From: Petrolisthes cinctipes
Lineage: Eukaryota > Arthropoda > Malacostraca > Decapoda > Porcellanidae
Direction: 5' to 3'
Assembly (NCBI GenBank): GCA_033782935.1
Contig: JAWQEG010000082.1
Span: 2,418,001-2,482,000, forward strand
Length of the DNA: 64,000 nucleotides
Part shown: positions 36,470 to 51,200 of the stretch, in pieces
How positions within the stretch are numbered: the stretch's first letter is position 1
Layout of the letters: each line of letters opens with the position of its first letter
Notes under the pieces: model-generated
Databases searched by the model: none
The model's input: the letters and a program-made list of their open reading frames with translations, nothing else
What the model was told of the DNA's origin: nothing
Position numbers and translations under genes: made by a program

Positions 36470-38458
36470 GGCATGTACAGATCGCTTCTAGGACCCCAAA
36501 ATATCGAATTTTCGGGTGTTTTGAGCCTGAATTTGAGATATAAACGGGTACTGAAGATGCATGCGCATATTGACTTTATGCACCTAAAATATCGATTTTC
36601 AGCATGTTTTGGCCTGTATCTGTGGAGGCATGTACAGATAGCTTCTGGGACCCCAAAATATCGAATTTTCGGGTGTTTTGAGCTAGAATTTGAGATATAA
36701 ACGGGTACAGAAGATGCATGCACATATCGACTTTGGACACTTAAAATATCAATTTTTGAGCATGTTTTGTGTCTGTATCTTGAAAACATTCTAAATAGGA
36801 GTAGGCATGTACAGATCGCTTCTTGGAACAAAAAAGAACGAATTTTCGGGTGTTTTGAGCTAGAATTTGAGATATAAACGGGTACATTAGATGCATGCAC
36901 ATATCGACTTTTGACACTTAAACTATTGATTTTTATCATGTTTCGAGCCTATATTTTGAAAACATTCTAGCACTCAGTAGGCATGTAAAGATCGCTTTTG
37001 GGACCCAAAAATATCGAATTTTCGGGTGTTTTGAGGTTGAATTTGGGATATAAACGGGTGCAGAAGATGCATTCTCATATTGACTTTATGCACCTAAAAT
37101 ATCGATTTTCAGCATGTTTTTGCCTGTATCTGTGGAGGCATGTACAGATAGCTTCTGGGACCCCAAAATGTCGAATTTTCGGGTGTTTTGAGCTAGAATT
37201 TGAGATATAAACGGGTACAGAAGATGCATGCACATATCGACTTTGGGCACTTAAAATATCGATTTTTAGCATGTTTCGAGCCTATATTTTGAAAACATTT
37301 TATCACTGAGTAGTCATGTAAAGATCGCTTCAGGGACCCAAAAATATCGAATTTTCGGGTGTTTTGAGGTTGAATTTGGGATATAAACGGGAGCAGAAGA
37401 TGCATTCTCATATTGACTTTATGCACCTAAAATATCGATTTAGCATGTTTTGGCCTGTATCTGTGTAGGCATGTACAGATAGCTTCTGGGACCCCAAAAT
37501 ATCGAATTTTCGGGTATTTTGAGCCTGAATTTGAGATATAAACGGGTACAGAAGATGCATGTACATATCGACTTTTGGGCACCTAAAAGATCTATTTTAA
37601 GTATATTTTTGGCCTGTATTTTGAAAATATTCTAACTAGGAGTAGGCATGTACAGATCGCTTCAGGGACCCCAATATATCGAATTTTCGGGTGTTTTGGG
37701 CCTGAATTTGAGATATCGACTTTAGGCACCTAAAATATTGATTTTTAGCATGTTTTGGGCCTATATTTTAAAAATATTCTAGCACTGAGTAGGCATGTAC
37801 AGATCGCTTCTGGGACCCCAAAATATCGAATTTTCGGGTGTTTTGAGGTTGAATTTGGGATATAAACGGGTGCAGAAGATGCATTCTCATATTGACTTTA
37901 TGCACCTAAAATATCGATTTTCAGCATGTTTTGGCCTGTATCTGTGGAGGCATGTACAGATAGCTTCTGGGACCCAAAAATATCGAATTTTCGGGTGTTT
38001 TGAGCTAGAATTTGAGATATAAACGGGTACAGAAGATGCATGCACAAATCGACTTTGGACACTTAAAATATCGATTTTTATCATGTTTCGAGCCTATATT
38101 TTGAAAACATTCTAGCACTCAGTAGGCATGTAAAGATCGCTTTTGGGACCCAAAAATATCGAATTTTCGGGTGTTTTGAGGTTGAATTTGGGATATAAAC
38201 GGGTGCAGAAGATGCATTCTCATATTGACTTTAAACACCTAAAATATCGATTTTCAGCATGTTTTGGCCTGTATCTGTGGAGGCATGTACAGATAGCTTC
38301 TGGGACCCCAAAATATCGAATTTTCGGGTATTTTGAGCATGAATTTGAGATATAAACGGGTACAGAAGATGCATGCACATATCGACTTTTTTGCACCTAA
38401 AAGATCGATTTTAAGTATATTTTTGGCCTGTATTTTGAAAATACTCTGACACGGAGTA
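36470..38458. repeat. Run of alternating short and full monomers in block F
   Basis: Starts at 36470, 36627, 36804, 36980, 37137, 37313, 37468, 37645, 37792, 37949, 38125, 38282 and 38459 mostly alternate 155-157 and 176-177 bp, with one 147-bp unit at 37645. Most short units carry GCATTCTCATATTGACTTTATGCACC. This is a local expansion of the 331-334-bp dimer, with enough variation that it no longer forms an exact tandem run. Confidence 0.75.
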
Positions 38459-39329
38459 GGCATGTACAGATCGCTTCTGGGACCCCAAAATATCGAATTT
38501 TCGAGTGTTTGGAGCCTGAATTTGAGATTTCGACTTAGGGCACCTAAATTATCGATTTTTAGCATGTTTTGGGCCTATATTTTGAAAATATTCTAGCACT
38601 GAGTAGGCATGTACACATCGCTTCTGGGACCCAAAAATATCGAATTTGCGGGTGTTTTGAGCCTGAATTTGAGATATAAACGGGTACGGAAGAATTATGC
38701 ACATATCGACTTTTGGGCACTTAAAACATATCGATTTTGAGTATTTTTTGGGTCCGTATATTGAAAATATTCTAACTAGGAGTAGGCATGTACAGATCGC
38801 TTCTCGGACCCAAAAATAACGAATTTTCGGGTATTTTGAGCCTGAATTTGAGATATAAACGGATACAGAAGATGCATTCACATGTCGACTTTGGACACTT
38901 AAAATATCGATTTTTAGCATGTTTTGAGCCTATATTTTGAAAATATTCTAGCACTGAGTAGGCAAGAACAGATCGCTTCTGGGACCCGAAGATATCGAAT
39001 TTTCGGGTGTTCTGAGGTTGAATTTGGGATATAAACGGGTGCAGATGATACATACACATATTGACTTTGGGCATCTAAAATATCGGTTTTCAGCATGTTT
39101 TATCCTGTATATGAGTAGGCATGTACAGATCGCTTCTGGGACCCCAAAATATCGAATTTTCGGGTGTTTCGAGCCTGAATTTGAGATATAAACGGGTACT
39201 GAAGATGCATGCACATATCGACTTTTGGGCACCTAAAATATCGATTTTGAGCATGTTTTCGGTCTGTATCTTGAAAACATTCTAACTAGGAGTAGGCATG
39301 TAGAGATCGCTTCTGGGACCCCAATATAT

Positions 39330-42300
39330 CGAATTTTCGGGTGTTTTGGGCCTGAATTTGAGATATCGACTTTGGGCACCTAAAATATCGATTTTTAGCA
39401 TGTTTTGATCCTATATTTTAAAAATATTCTAGCACTCAGTAGGCATGTACAGATCGCTTCTAGGACCCCAAAATATCGAATTTTCGGGTGTTTTGAGCCT
39501 GAATTTGAGATATAAACGGGTACGGAAGAATTATGCACATATAGACTTTTGGGCACCTAAAACATATCGATTTTGAGTATTTTTTGGGTCCGTATATTGA
39601 AAATATTCTAACTAGGAGTAGGCATGTAGAGATCGCTTCTGGGACCCCAATATATCGAATTTTTGGGTGTTTTGGGCCTGAATTTGAGATATCGACTTTG
39701 GGCACCTAAAATATCGATTTTTAGCATGTTTTGATCCTATATTTTAAAAATATTCTAGCACTGACTAGGCATGTACAGATAGCTTCTGGGACCCCAAAAT
39801 AACGAATTTTCGGGTGTTTTGAGCCTGAATTTGAGATATAAACGGATACAGAAGATGCATGCACATATCGACTTGGGACACTTAAAATATCGATTTTTAG
39901 CATGTTTTGAGCCTATATTTTGAAAATATTCTAGCACTGAGTAGGCAAGAACAGATCGCTTCTGGGACCCGAAGATATCGAATTTTCGGGTGTTTGGAGC
40001 CTGAATTTGAGATATAAACGGGTACAGAAGATGCATGCACATATCGACTTTTGGGCACCTAAAAGATCGATTTTCAGTATGTTTTGGGCCTGTATTTTGA
40101 AAATACTCTAACACGGAGTAGGCATGTACAGATCGCTTCTGGGACCCCAATATATCGAATTTTCGGGTGTTTTGGGCCTGAATTTGAGATATCGACTTTG
40201 GGCACCTAAAATATCGATTTTTAGCCTGTTTTGGGCCTATATTTTAAAAATATTCTAGCACTGAGTAGGCATGTACAGATCGCTTCTGGGACCCCAAAAT
40301 ATCGAATTTTCGGGTGTTTTGAGCCTGAATTTGAGATATAAACGGGTACTGAAGATGCATGCGCATATAGACTTTCGGGCACCTAAAATATCAATTTTTG
40401 AGCATGTTTTTTTGTCTGTATCTTGAAAACATTCTAAATAGGAGTAGGCATGTACAGATCGCTTCTTGGAACAAAAAATAACGAATTTTCGGGTGTTTTG
40501 AGCTAGAATTTGAGATATAAACGGGTACATTAGATGCATGCACATATCGACTTTGGACACTTAAAATATCGATTTTTATCATGTTTCGAGCCTATATTTT
40601 GAAAACATTCTAGCACTAAGTAGGCATGTAAAGATCGCTTTTGGGACCCAAAAATATCGAATTTTCGGGTGTTTTGAGGTTGAATTTGGGATATAAACGG
40701 GTGCAGAAGATGCATTCTCATATTGACTTTATGCACCAAAAATAACGATTTTCAGCATGTTTTGGCCTGTATCTGTGGAGGCATGTACAGATAGCTTCTG
40801 GGACCCCAAAATATCGAATTTTCGGGTGTTTTGAGCTAGAATTTGAGATATAAACGGGTACAGAAGATGCATGCACATATCGACTTTGGACACTTAAAAT
40901 ATCGATTTTTAGCATGTTTCGAGCCTATATTTTGAAAACATTTTAGCACTGAGTAGGCATGTAAAGATCGCTTCAGGGACCCAAAAATATCGAATTTTCG
41001 GGTGTTTTGAGGTTGAATTTGGGATATAAACGGGTGCAGAAGATGCATTCTCATATTGACTTTATGCACCTAAAATATCGATTTAGCATGTTTTGGCCTG
41101 TATCTGTGGAGGCATGTACAGATAGCTTCTGGGACCCCAAAATATCGAATTTTCGGGTATTTTGAGCCTGAATTTGAGATATAAACGGGTACAGAAGATG
41201 AATGCACATATCGACTTTTGGGCACCAAAAAGATCTATTTTAAGTATATTTTTGGCCTGTATTTTGAAAATACTCTAACACGGAGTAGGCATGTACAGAT
41301 CGCTTCTGGGACCCCAAAATATCGAATTTTCGGGTGTTTGGAGCCTGAATTTGAGATTTCGACTTAGGGCACCTAAATTATCGATTTTTAGCATGTTTTG
41401 GGCCTATATTTTGAAAATATTCTAGCACTGAGTAGACATGTACAGATCGCTTCTGGGACCCCAAAATATCGAATTTTCGGGTGTTTTAAGCCTGAAATTG
41501 AGATATAAACGGGTACTGAAGATGCATGCACATATCGACTTTTAGGCACCTAATATATCGATTTTGAGCATGTTTTGGGTCTGTATCTTGAAACATTTTA
41601 ACTAGGAGTCGGCATGTACAGATCGCTTCTAGGACCCAAAAATAACGAATTTTCGGGTGTTTTGAGCCTGAATTTGATATATAAACGTGTACAGAAGATG
41701 CATGCACATATCGACTTTGAACACTTAAAATATCGATTTTTAGCATGTTTTGAGCCTTTATTTTGAAAACATTCTAGCACTGACTAGGCATGTACAGATC
41801 GCTTGTGGGACCCAAAAATATCGGATTTTCGGGTGTTCTGAGGTTGAATTTGGGATATAAACTTGTGCAGATGATACATACACATATTGACTTTGGGCAC
41901 CTAAAATATCGGTTTTCAGCATGTTTTATCCTGTATATGAGTAGGCATGTACAGATCGTTTCTGGGACCCCAAAATATCGAATTTTCGGGTGTTTCGAGC
42001 CTGAATTTGAGATATAAACGGGTACTGAAGAAGAATGCACATATCGACTTTTGGGCACCTAAAATATAGATTTTGAGCATGTTTTCGGTCTGTAACTTGA
42101 AAACATTCTAACTAGGAGTAGGCATGTAGAGATCGCTTCTGGGACCCCAATATATAGAATTTTCGGGTGTTTTGGGCCTGAATTTGAGATATCGACTTTG
42201 GGCACCTAAAATATCGATTTTTAGCATGTTTTGATCCTATATTTTAAAAATATTCTAGCACTCAGTAGGCATGTACAGATCGCTTCTAGGACCCCAAAAT

Positions 42301-45270
42301 ATCGAATTTTCGGGTGTTTTGAGCCTGAATTTGAGATATAAACGGGTACGGAAGAATTATGCACATATCGACTTTTGGGCACCTAAAACATATCGATTTT
42401 GAGTATTTTTTGGGTCCGTATATTGAAAATATTCTAACTAGGAGTAGGCATGTAGAGATCGCTTCTGGGACCCCAATATATCGAATTTTTGGGTGTTTTG
42501 GGCCTGAATTTGAGATATCGACTTTGGGCACCTAAAATATCGATTTTTAGCATGTTTTGATCCTATATTTTAAAAATATTCTAGCACTGACTAGGCATGT
42601 ACAGATAGCTTCTGGGACCCCAAAATAACGAATTTTCGGGTGTTTTGAGCCTGAATTTGAGATATAAACGGATACAGAAGATGCATGCACATATCGACTT
42701 GGGACACTTAAAATATCGATTTTTAGCATGTTTTGAGCCTATATTTTGAAAATATTCTAGCACTGAGTAGGCAAGAACAGATCGCTTCTGGGACCCGAAG
42801 ATATCGAATTTTCGGGTGTTTGGAGCCTGAATTTGAGATATAAACGGGTACAGAAGATGCATGCACATATCGACTTTTGGGCACCTAAAAGATCGATTTT
42901 CAGTATGTTTTGGGCCTGTATTTTGAAAATACTCTAACACGGAGTAGGCATGTACAGATCGCTTCTGGGACCCCAATATATCGAATTTTCGGGTGTTTTG
43001 GGCCTGAATTTGAGATATCGACTTTGGGCACCTAAAATATCGATTTTTAGCCTGTTTTGGGCCTATATTTTAAAAATATTCTAGCACTGAGTAGGCATGT
43101 ACAGATCGCTTCTGGGACCCCAAAATATCGAATTTTCGGGTGTTTTGAGCCTGAATTTGAGATATAAACGGGTACTGAAGATGCATGCGCATATAGACTT
43201 TCGGGCACCTAAAATATCAATTTTTGAGCATGTTTTTTTGTCTGTATCTTGAAAACATTCTAAATAGGAGTAGGCATGTACAGATCGCTTCTTGGAACAA
43301 AAAATAACGAATTTTCGGGTGTTTTGAGCTAGAATTTGAGATATAAACGGGTACATTAGATGCATGCACATATCGACTTTGGACACTTAAAATATCGATT
43401 TTTATCATGTTTCGAGCCTATATTTTGAAAACATTCTAGCACTCAGTAGGCATGTAAAGATCGCTTTTGGGACCCAAAAATATCGAATTTTCGGGTGTTT
43501 TGAGGTTGAATTTGGGATATAAACGGGTGCAGAAGATGCATTCTCATATTGACTTTATGCACCAAAAATAACGATTTTCAGCATGTTTTGGCCTGTATCT
43601 GTGGAGGCATGTACAGATAGCTTCTGGGACCCCAAAATATCGAATTTTCGGGTGTTTTGAGCTAGAATTTGAGATATAAACGGGTACAGAAGATGCATGC
43701 ACATATCGACTTTGGACACTTAAAATATCGATTTTTAGCATGTTTCGAGCCTATATTTTGAAAACATTTTAGCACTGAGTAGGCATGTAAAGATCGCTTC
43801 AGGGACCCAAAAATATCGAATTTTCGGGTGTTTTGAGGTTGAATTTGGGATATAAACGGGTGCAGAAGATGCATTCTCATATTGACTTTATGCACCTAAA
43901 ATATCGATTTAGCATGTTTTGGCCTGTATCTGTGGAGGCATGTACAGATAGCTTCTGGGACCCCAAAATATCGAATTTTCGGGTATTTTGAGCCTGAATT
44001 TGAGATATAAACGGGTACAGAAGATGAATGCACATATCGACTTTTGGGCACCAAAAAGATCTATTTTAAGTATATTTTTGGCCTGTATTTTGAAAATACT
44101 CTAACACGGAGTAGGCATGTACAGATCGCTTCTGGGACCCCAAAATATCGAATTTTCGGGTGTTTGGAGCCTGAATTTGAGATTTCGACTTAGGGCACCT
44201 AAATTATCGATTTTTAGCATGTTTTGGGCCTATATTTTGAAAATATTCTAGCACTGAGTAGGCATGTACAGATCGCTTCTGGGACCCCAAAATATCGAAT
44301 TTTCGGGTGTTTTAAGCCTGAAATTGAGATATAAACGGGTACTGAAGATGCATGCACATATCGACTTTTAGGCACCTAATATATCGATTTTGAGCATGTT
44401 TTGGGTCTGTATCTTGAAACATTTTAACTAGGAGTCGGCATGTACAGATCGCTTCTAGGACCCAAAAATAACGAATTTTCGGGTGTTTTGAGCCTGAATT
44501 TGATATATAAACGTGTACAGAAGATGCATGCACATATCGACTTTGAACACTTAAAATATCGATTTTTAGCATGTTTTGAGCCTTTATTTTGAAAACATTC
44601 TAGCACTGACTAGGCATGTACAGATCGCTTGTGGGACCCAAAAATATCGGATTTTCGGGTGTTCTGAGGTTGAATTTGGGATATAAACTTGTGCAGATGA
44701 TACATACACATATTGACTTTGGGCACCTAAAATATCGGTTTTCAGCATGTTTTATCCTGTATATGAGTAGGCATGTACAGATCGTTTCTGGGACCCCAAA
44801 ATATCGAATTTTCGGGTGTTTCGAGCCTGAATTTGAGATATAAACGGGTACTGAAGATGCATGCACATATCGACTTTTGGGCACCTAAAATATAGATTTT
44901 GAGCATGTTTTCGGTCTGTAACTTGAAAACATTCTAACTAGGAGTAGGCATGTAGAGATCGCTTCTGGGACCCCAATATATAGAATTTTCGGGTGTTTTG
45001 GGCCTGAATTTGAGATATCGACTTTGGGCACCTAAAATATCGATTTTTAGCATGTTTTGATCCTATATTTTAAAAATATTCTAGCACTCAGTAGGCATGT
45101 ACAGATCGCTTCTAGGACCCCAAAATATCGAATTTTCGGGTGTTTTGAGCCTGAATTTGAGATATAAACGGGTACGGAAGAATTATGCACATATCGACTT
45201 TTGGGCACCTAAAACATATCGATTTTGAGTATTTTTTGGGTCCGTATATTGAAAATATTCTAACTAGGAG
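39330..45270. repeat. HOR block G, period 2826 bp (17 monomers)
   Basis: Two copies lie about 39.4-42.2 kb and 42.2-45.1 kb, with landmarks at exactly +2826 (39442 and 42268; 40447 and 43273; 41611 and 44437). The unit from 39442 to 42267 contains 17 monomers: 10 full, four of 147 bp and three of 155-157 bp. The unusual strings GCATGTTTTTTTGTCTG and ATGCACCAAAAATAACG are present in both copies. At the right edge the second copy switches at about 45270 to the CTCGGACCGAAAAATAACG variant of block H. Confidence 0.85.
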
Positions 45271-48200
45271 TAGGCATGTACAGATCGCTTCTCGGACCGA
45301 AAAATAACGAATTTTCGGGTGTTTTGAGCCTGAATTTGAGATATAAACGGATACAGAAGATGCATGCACATATCGACTTTGGACACTTAAAATATCGATT
45401 TTTAGCATGTTTTGAGCCTATATTTTGAAAATATTCTAGCACTGAGTAGGCAAGAACAGATCGCTTCTGGGACCCGAAGATATCGAATTTTCGGGTGTTT
45501 GTAGCCTGAATTTGAGATATAAACGGGTACAGAAGATGCATGCACATATAGACTTTTGGGCACCTAAAAGATCGATTTTCGGTATGTTTTGGGCCTGTAT
45601 TTTGAAAATACTCTAACACGGAGTAGGCATGTACAGATCGCTTCAGTGACCCCAATATATCGAATTTTCGGGTGTTATGGGCCTGAATTTGAGATATCGA
45701 CTTTAGGCACCTAAAATATTGATTTTTAGCATGTTTTGGGCCTATATTTTAAAAATATTCTAGCACTGAGTAGGCATGTACAGATCGCTTCTGGGACCCC
45801 AAAATATCGAATTTTCGGGTGTTTTGAGCCTGAATTTGAGATATAAACGGGTACTGAAGATGCATACACATATCGACTTTCGGGCACCTAAAATATCAAT
45901 TTTGAGCATGTTTTGTGTCTGTATCTTGAAAACATTCTAAATAGGAGTAGGCATGTACGGATCGCTTCTTGGACCAAAAAATAACGAATTTTCGGGAGTT
46001 TTGAGCTAGAATTTGAAATATAAACGGGTACAGAAGATGCATGCACATATCGACTTTGGACACTTACGATATCGATTTTTAGCATGTTTCGAGCCTATAT
46101 TTTGAAAACATTCTAGCACTGAGTAGGCATGTAAATATCGCTTCTGGGACCTAAAAATATCGAATTTTCGGGTGTTTTGATGTTGAATTTGGGATATAAA
46201 CGGGTGCAGAAGATGCATTCTCATATTGACTTTATGCACCTAAAATATCGATTTTCATCATGTTTTGGCCTGTATCTGTGGAGGCATGTACAGATAGCTT
46301 CTGGGACCCCAAAATATCGAATTTTCGGGTGTTTGGAGCCTGAATTTGAGATATAAACGGGTACAGAAGATGCATGCACATATCGACTTTTGGGCACCTA
46401 AAAGATCGATTTTCAGTATGTTTTGGGCCTGTATTTTGAAAATACTCTGACACGGAGTAGGCATGTACAGATCGCTTCTGGGACCCCAAAATATCGAATT
46501 TTCGGGTGTTTTGGTCCTGAATTTGAGATATCGACTTTGAGCACCTAAAATATCGATTTTTAGCATGTTTTGGGCCTATATTTTGAAAATATTCTACCAC
46601 TGAGTAGGCATGTACAGATCGCTTCTGGGACCCCAAAATATCGAATTTTCGGGTATTTTGAGCCTGAATTTGAGATATAAAAGGGTACAGAAGATGCATG
46701 CACATATCGACTTTTGGGCACCTAAATGATCGATTTTAAGTTTATTTTGAGCCTATATTTTGAAAACATTCTAGCACTGACTAGGCATGTACAGATCGCT
46801 TCTGGGACCCAAAAATATCGGATTTTCGGGTGTTCTGAGGTTGAATTTGGGATATAAACTTGTGCAGAAGATACATACACATATTGACTTTGGGCACCTA
46901 AAATATCGGTTTTCAGCATGTTTTAGCCTGTATCTGAGTAGGCATGTACAGATCGCTTCTGGGACCCCAAAATATCGAATTTTCGGGTGTTTCGAGCCTG
47001 AATTTGAGATATAAACGGGTACAGAAGATGCATACACATATTGACTTTATGCACCTAAAATATCGACTTTCAGCATGTTTTAGCCTGTATCTGAGAATGC
47101 ATGTACAGATCGCTTCTGGGACCCCAAAATATCTAATTTTCGGGTGTTTTGAGCCTGAATTTGAGATATAAACGGGTACAGAAGATGCATGCACATATCG
47201 ACTTTTGGTCACCTAAAAGATTGATTTTCAGTATGTTTTGGGCCTGTACTTTGAAAATACTCTAAAACGGAGTAGGCATGTACAGATCGCATCTGGGACC
47301 CCAAAATATCGAATATTTGGGTGTTTTGAGCCTGAAATTGAGATATAAACGGGTACTGAAAATGCATGCACATATCGACTTCTAGGCACCTAATATATCG
47401 ATTTTGAGCATTTTTTGGGTCTATATCTTAAAAACATTTTAACTAGGAGTAGGCATGTACAGATCGCTTCTAGGACTCAAAAATAACGAATTTTCGGGTG
47501 TTTTGAGCCTGAATTTGATATATAAACGTGTACAGAAGATGCATGCACATATCGACTTTGAACACTTAAAATATCGATTTTTAGCATGTTTTGAGCCTAT
47601 CTTTTGAAAACATTCTAGCACTGACTAGGCATGTAAAGATCGCTTCTGTTACCCAAAAATAACGAATTTTCGGGTGTTTTGAGCCTGAATTTGATATATA
47701 AACGTGTACAGAAGATGCATGCACATATCGACTTTGAACACTTAAAATACCGATTTTTAGCATGTTTTGAGCCTATCTTTTGAAAACATTCTAGCACTGA
47801 CTAGGCATGTAAAGATCGCTTCTGTTACCCAAAAATATCGAATTTTCGGGTGTTCTGAGGTTGAATTTGGGATATAAACTTGTGCAGAAGATACATACAC
47901 ATATTGACTCTGGGCACCTAAAATATCGGTTTTCAGCATGTTTTGGCCTGTATCTGAGTAGGCATATACAGATCGCTTCTGGGACCCCAAAATATCGAAT
48001 TTTCGGGTGTTTTGTGCTTGAATTTGAGATACAAACGGGTACGGAAGAATTATGCACATATCGACTTTTGGGCACGTAAAATATATCGATTTTGAGTATT
48101 TTTTGGGTCCGTATATTGAAAATATTCTAACTAGGAGTAGGCATGTACAGATCGCTTCTCGGACCCCAAAATATCGAATTTTCGGGTGTTTTAAGCCTGA

Positions 48201-51200
48201 AATTGAGATATAAACGGGTACTGAAGATGCATGCACATATCGACTTTTAGGCACCTAATATATCGATTTTGAGCATGTTTTGGGTCTGTATCTTGAAACA
48301 TTTTAACTAGGAGTCGGCATGTACAGATCGCTTCTAGGACCCAAAAATAACGAATTTTCGGGTGTTTTGAGCCTGAATTTGATATATAAACGTGTACAGA
48401 AGATGCATGCACATATCGACTTTGAACACTTAAAATATCGATTTTTAGCATGTTTTGAGCCTTTATTTTGAAAACATTCTAGCACTGACTAGGCATGTAC
48501 AGATCGCTTGTGGGACCCAAAAATATCGGATTTTCGGGTGTTCTGAGATTGAATTTGGGATATAAACTTGTGCAGATGATACATACACATATTGACTTTG
48601 GGCACCTAAAATATCGGTTTTCAGCATGTTTTATCCTGTATATGAGTAGGCATGTACAGATCGTTTCTGGGACCCCAAAATATCGAATTTTCGGGTGTTT
48701 CGAGCCTGAATTTGAGATATAAACGGGTACTGAAGATGCATGCACATATCGATTTTTGGGCACCTAAAATATAGATTTTGAGCATGTTTTCGGTCTGTAA
48801 CTTGAAAACATTCTAACTAGGAGTAGGCATGTAGAGATCGCTTCTGGGACCCCAATATATAGAATTTTCGGGTGTTTTGGGCCTGAATTTGAGATATCGA
48901 CTTTGGGCACCTAAAATATCGATTTTTAGCATGTTTTGATCCTATATTTTAAAAATATTCTAGCACTCAGTAGGCATGTACAGATCGCTTCTAGGACCCC
49001 AAAATATCGAATTTTCGGGTGTTTTGAGCCTGAATTTGAGATATAAACGGGTACGGAAGAATTATGCACATATCGACTTTTGGGCACCTAAAACATATCG
49101 ATTTTGAGTATTTTTTGGGTCCGTATATTGAAAATATTCTAACTAGGAGTAGGCATGTACAGATCGCTTCTCGGACCGAAAAATAACGAATTTTCGGGTG
49201 TTTTGAGCCTGAATTTGAGATATAAACGGATACAGAAGATGCATGCACATATCGACTTTGGACACTTAAAATATCGATTTTTAGCATGTTTTGAGCCTAT
49301 ATATTGAAAATATTCTAGCACTGAGTAGGCAAGAACAGATCGCTTCTGGGACCCGAAGATATCGAATTTTCGGGTGTTTGTAGCCTGAATTTGAGATATA
49401 AACGGGTACAGAAGATGCATGCACATATCGACTTTTGGGCACCTAAAAGATCGATTTTCAGTATGTTTTGGGCCTGTATTTTGAAAATACTCTAACACGG
49501 AGTAGGCATGTACAGATCGCTTCAGTGACCCCAATATATCGAATTTTCGGGTGTTATGGGCCTGAATTTGAGATATCGACTTTAGGCACCTAAAATATTG
49601 ATTTCTAGCATGTTTTGGGCCTATAATTTAAAAATATTCTAGCACTGAGTAGGCATGTACAGATCGCTTCTGGGACCCCAAAATATCGAATTTTCGGGTG
49701 TTTTGAGCCTGAATTTGAGATATAAACGGGTACTGAAGATGCATACACATATCGACTTTCGGGCACCTAAAATATCAATTTTGAGCATGTTTTGTGTCTG
49801 TATCTTGAAAACATTCTAAATAGGAGTAGGCATGTACGGATCGCTTCTTGGACCAAAAAATAACGAATTTTCGGGAGTTTTGAGCTAGAATTTGAAATAT
49901 AAACGGGTACAGAAGATGCATGCACATATCGACTTTGGACACTTACGATATCGATTTTTAGCATGTTTCGAGCCTATATTTTGAAAACATTCTAGCACTG
50001 AGTAGGCATGTAAATATCGCTTCTGGGACCTAAAAATATCGAATTTTCGGGTGTTTTGATGTTGAATTTGGGATATAAACGGGTGCAGAAGATGCATTCT
50101 CATATTGACTTTATGCACCTAAAATATCGATTTTCATCATGTTTTGGCCTGTATCTGTGGAGGCATGTACAGATAGCTTCTGGGACCCCAAAATATCGAA
50201 TTTTCGGGTGTTTGGAGCCTGAATTTGAGATATAAACGGGTACAGAAGATGCATGCACATATCGACTTTTGGGCACCTAAAAGATCGATTTTCAGTATGT
50301 TTTGGGCCTGTATTTTGAAAATACTCTGACACGGAGTAGGCATGTACAGATCGCTTCTGGGACCCCAAAATATCGAATTTTCGGGTGTTTTGGTCCTGAA
50401 TTTGAGATATCGACTTTGAGCACCTAAAATATCGATTTTTAGCATGTTTTGGGCCTATATTTTGAAAATATTCTACCACTGAGTAGGCATGTACAGATCG
50501 CTTCTGGGACCCCAAAATATCGAATTTTCGGGTATTTTGAGCCTGAATTTGAGATATAAAAGGGTACAGAAGATGCATGCACATATCGACTTTTGGGCAC
50601 CTAAATGATCGATTTTAAGTTTATTTTGAGCCTATATTTTGAAAACATTCTAGCACTGACTAGGCATGTACAGATCGCTTCTGGGACCCAAAAATATCGG
50701 ATTTTCGGGTGTTCTGAGGTTGAATTTGGGATATAAACTTGTGCAGAAGATACATACACATATTGACTTTGGGCACCTAAAATATCGGTTTTCAGCATGT
50801 TTTAGCCTGTATCTGAGTAGGCATGTACAGATCGCTTCTGGGACCCCAAAATATCGAATTTTCGGGTGTTTCGAGCCTGAATTTGAGATATAAACGGGTA
50901 CAGAAGATGCATACACATATTGACTTTATGCACCTAAAATATCGACTTTCAGCATGTTTTAGCCTGTATCTGAGAATGCATGTACAGATCGCTTCTGGGA
51001 CCCCAAAATATCTAATTTTCGGGTGTTTTGAGCCTGAATTTGAGATATAAACGGGTACAGAAGATGCATGCACATATCGACTTTTGGTCACCTAAAAGAT
51101 TGATTTTCAGTATGTTTTGGGCCTGTACTTTGAAAATACTCTAAAACGGAGTAGGCATGTACAGATCGCATCTGGGACCCCAAAATATCGAATATTTGGG

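Larger units (their letters stand above)
31141..39330. repeat. Block F, mosaic of HOR segments
   Basis: No local period covers this stretch. Its parts match other places. About 31.4-32.3 kb resembles 14.2-15.1 and 40.2-41.1 kb. About 32.5-33.3 kb resembles 41.5-42.2 and 44.3-45.0 kb. About 33.3-36.1 kb matches 45.1-48.1 kb at offsets of 11814, then 11991, then 12167 bp. About 38.3-39.3 kb resembles 12.5-13.3 and 52.9-53.7 kb. The offset steps of about 177 and 176 bp are single-monomer gains or losses between the two copies. Confidence 0.75.

Noticed and set aside
48150..48180. Assembly error at the H copy junction (CTCGGACCCCAAAATATCG)
   Set aside because: The junction joins two monomers in register through shared core sequence, as other HOR junctions here do. 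It is equally well explained by natural unequal exchange, and only reads could decide.
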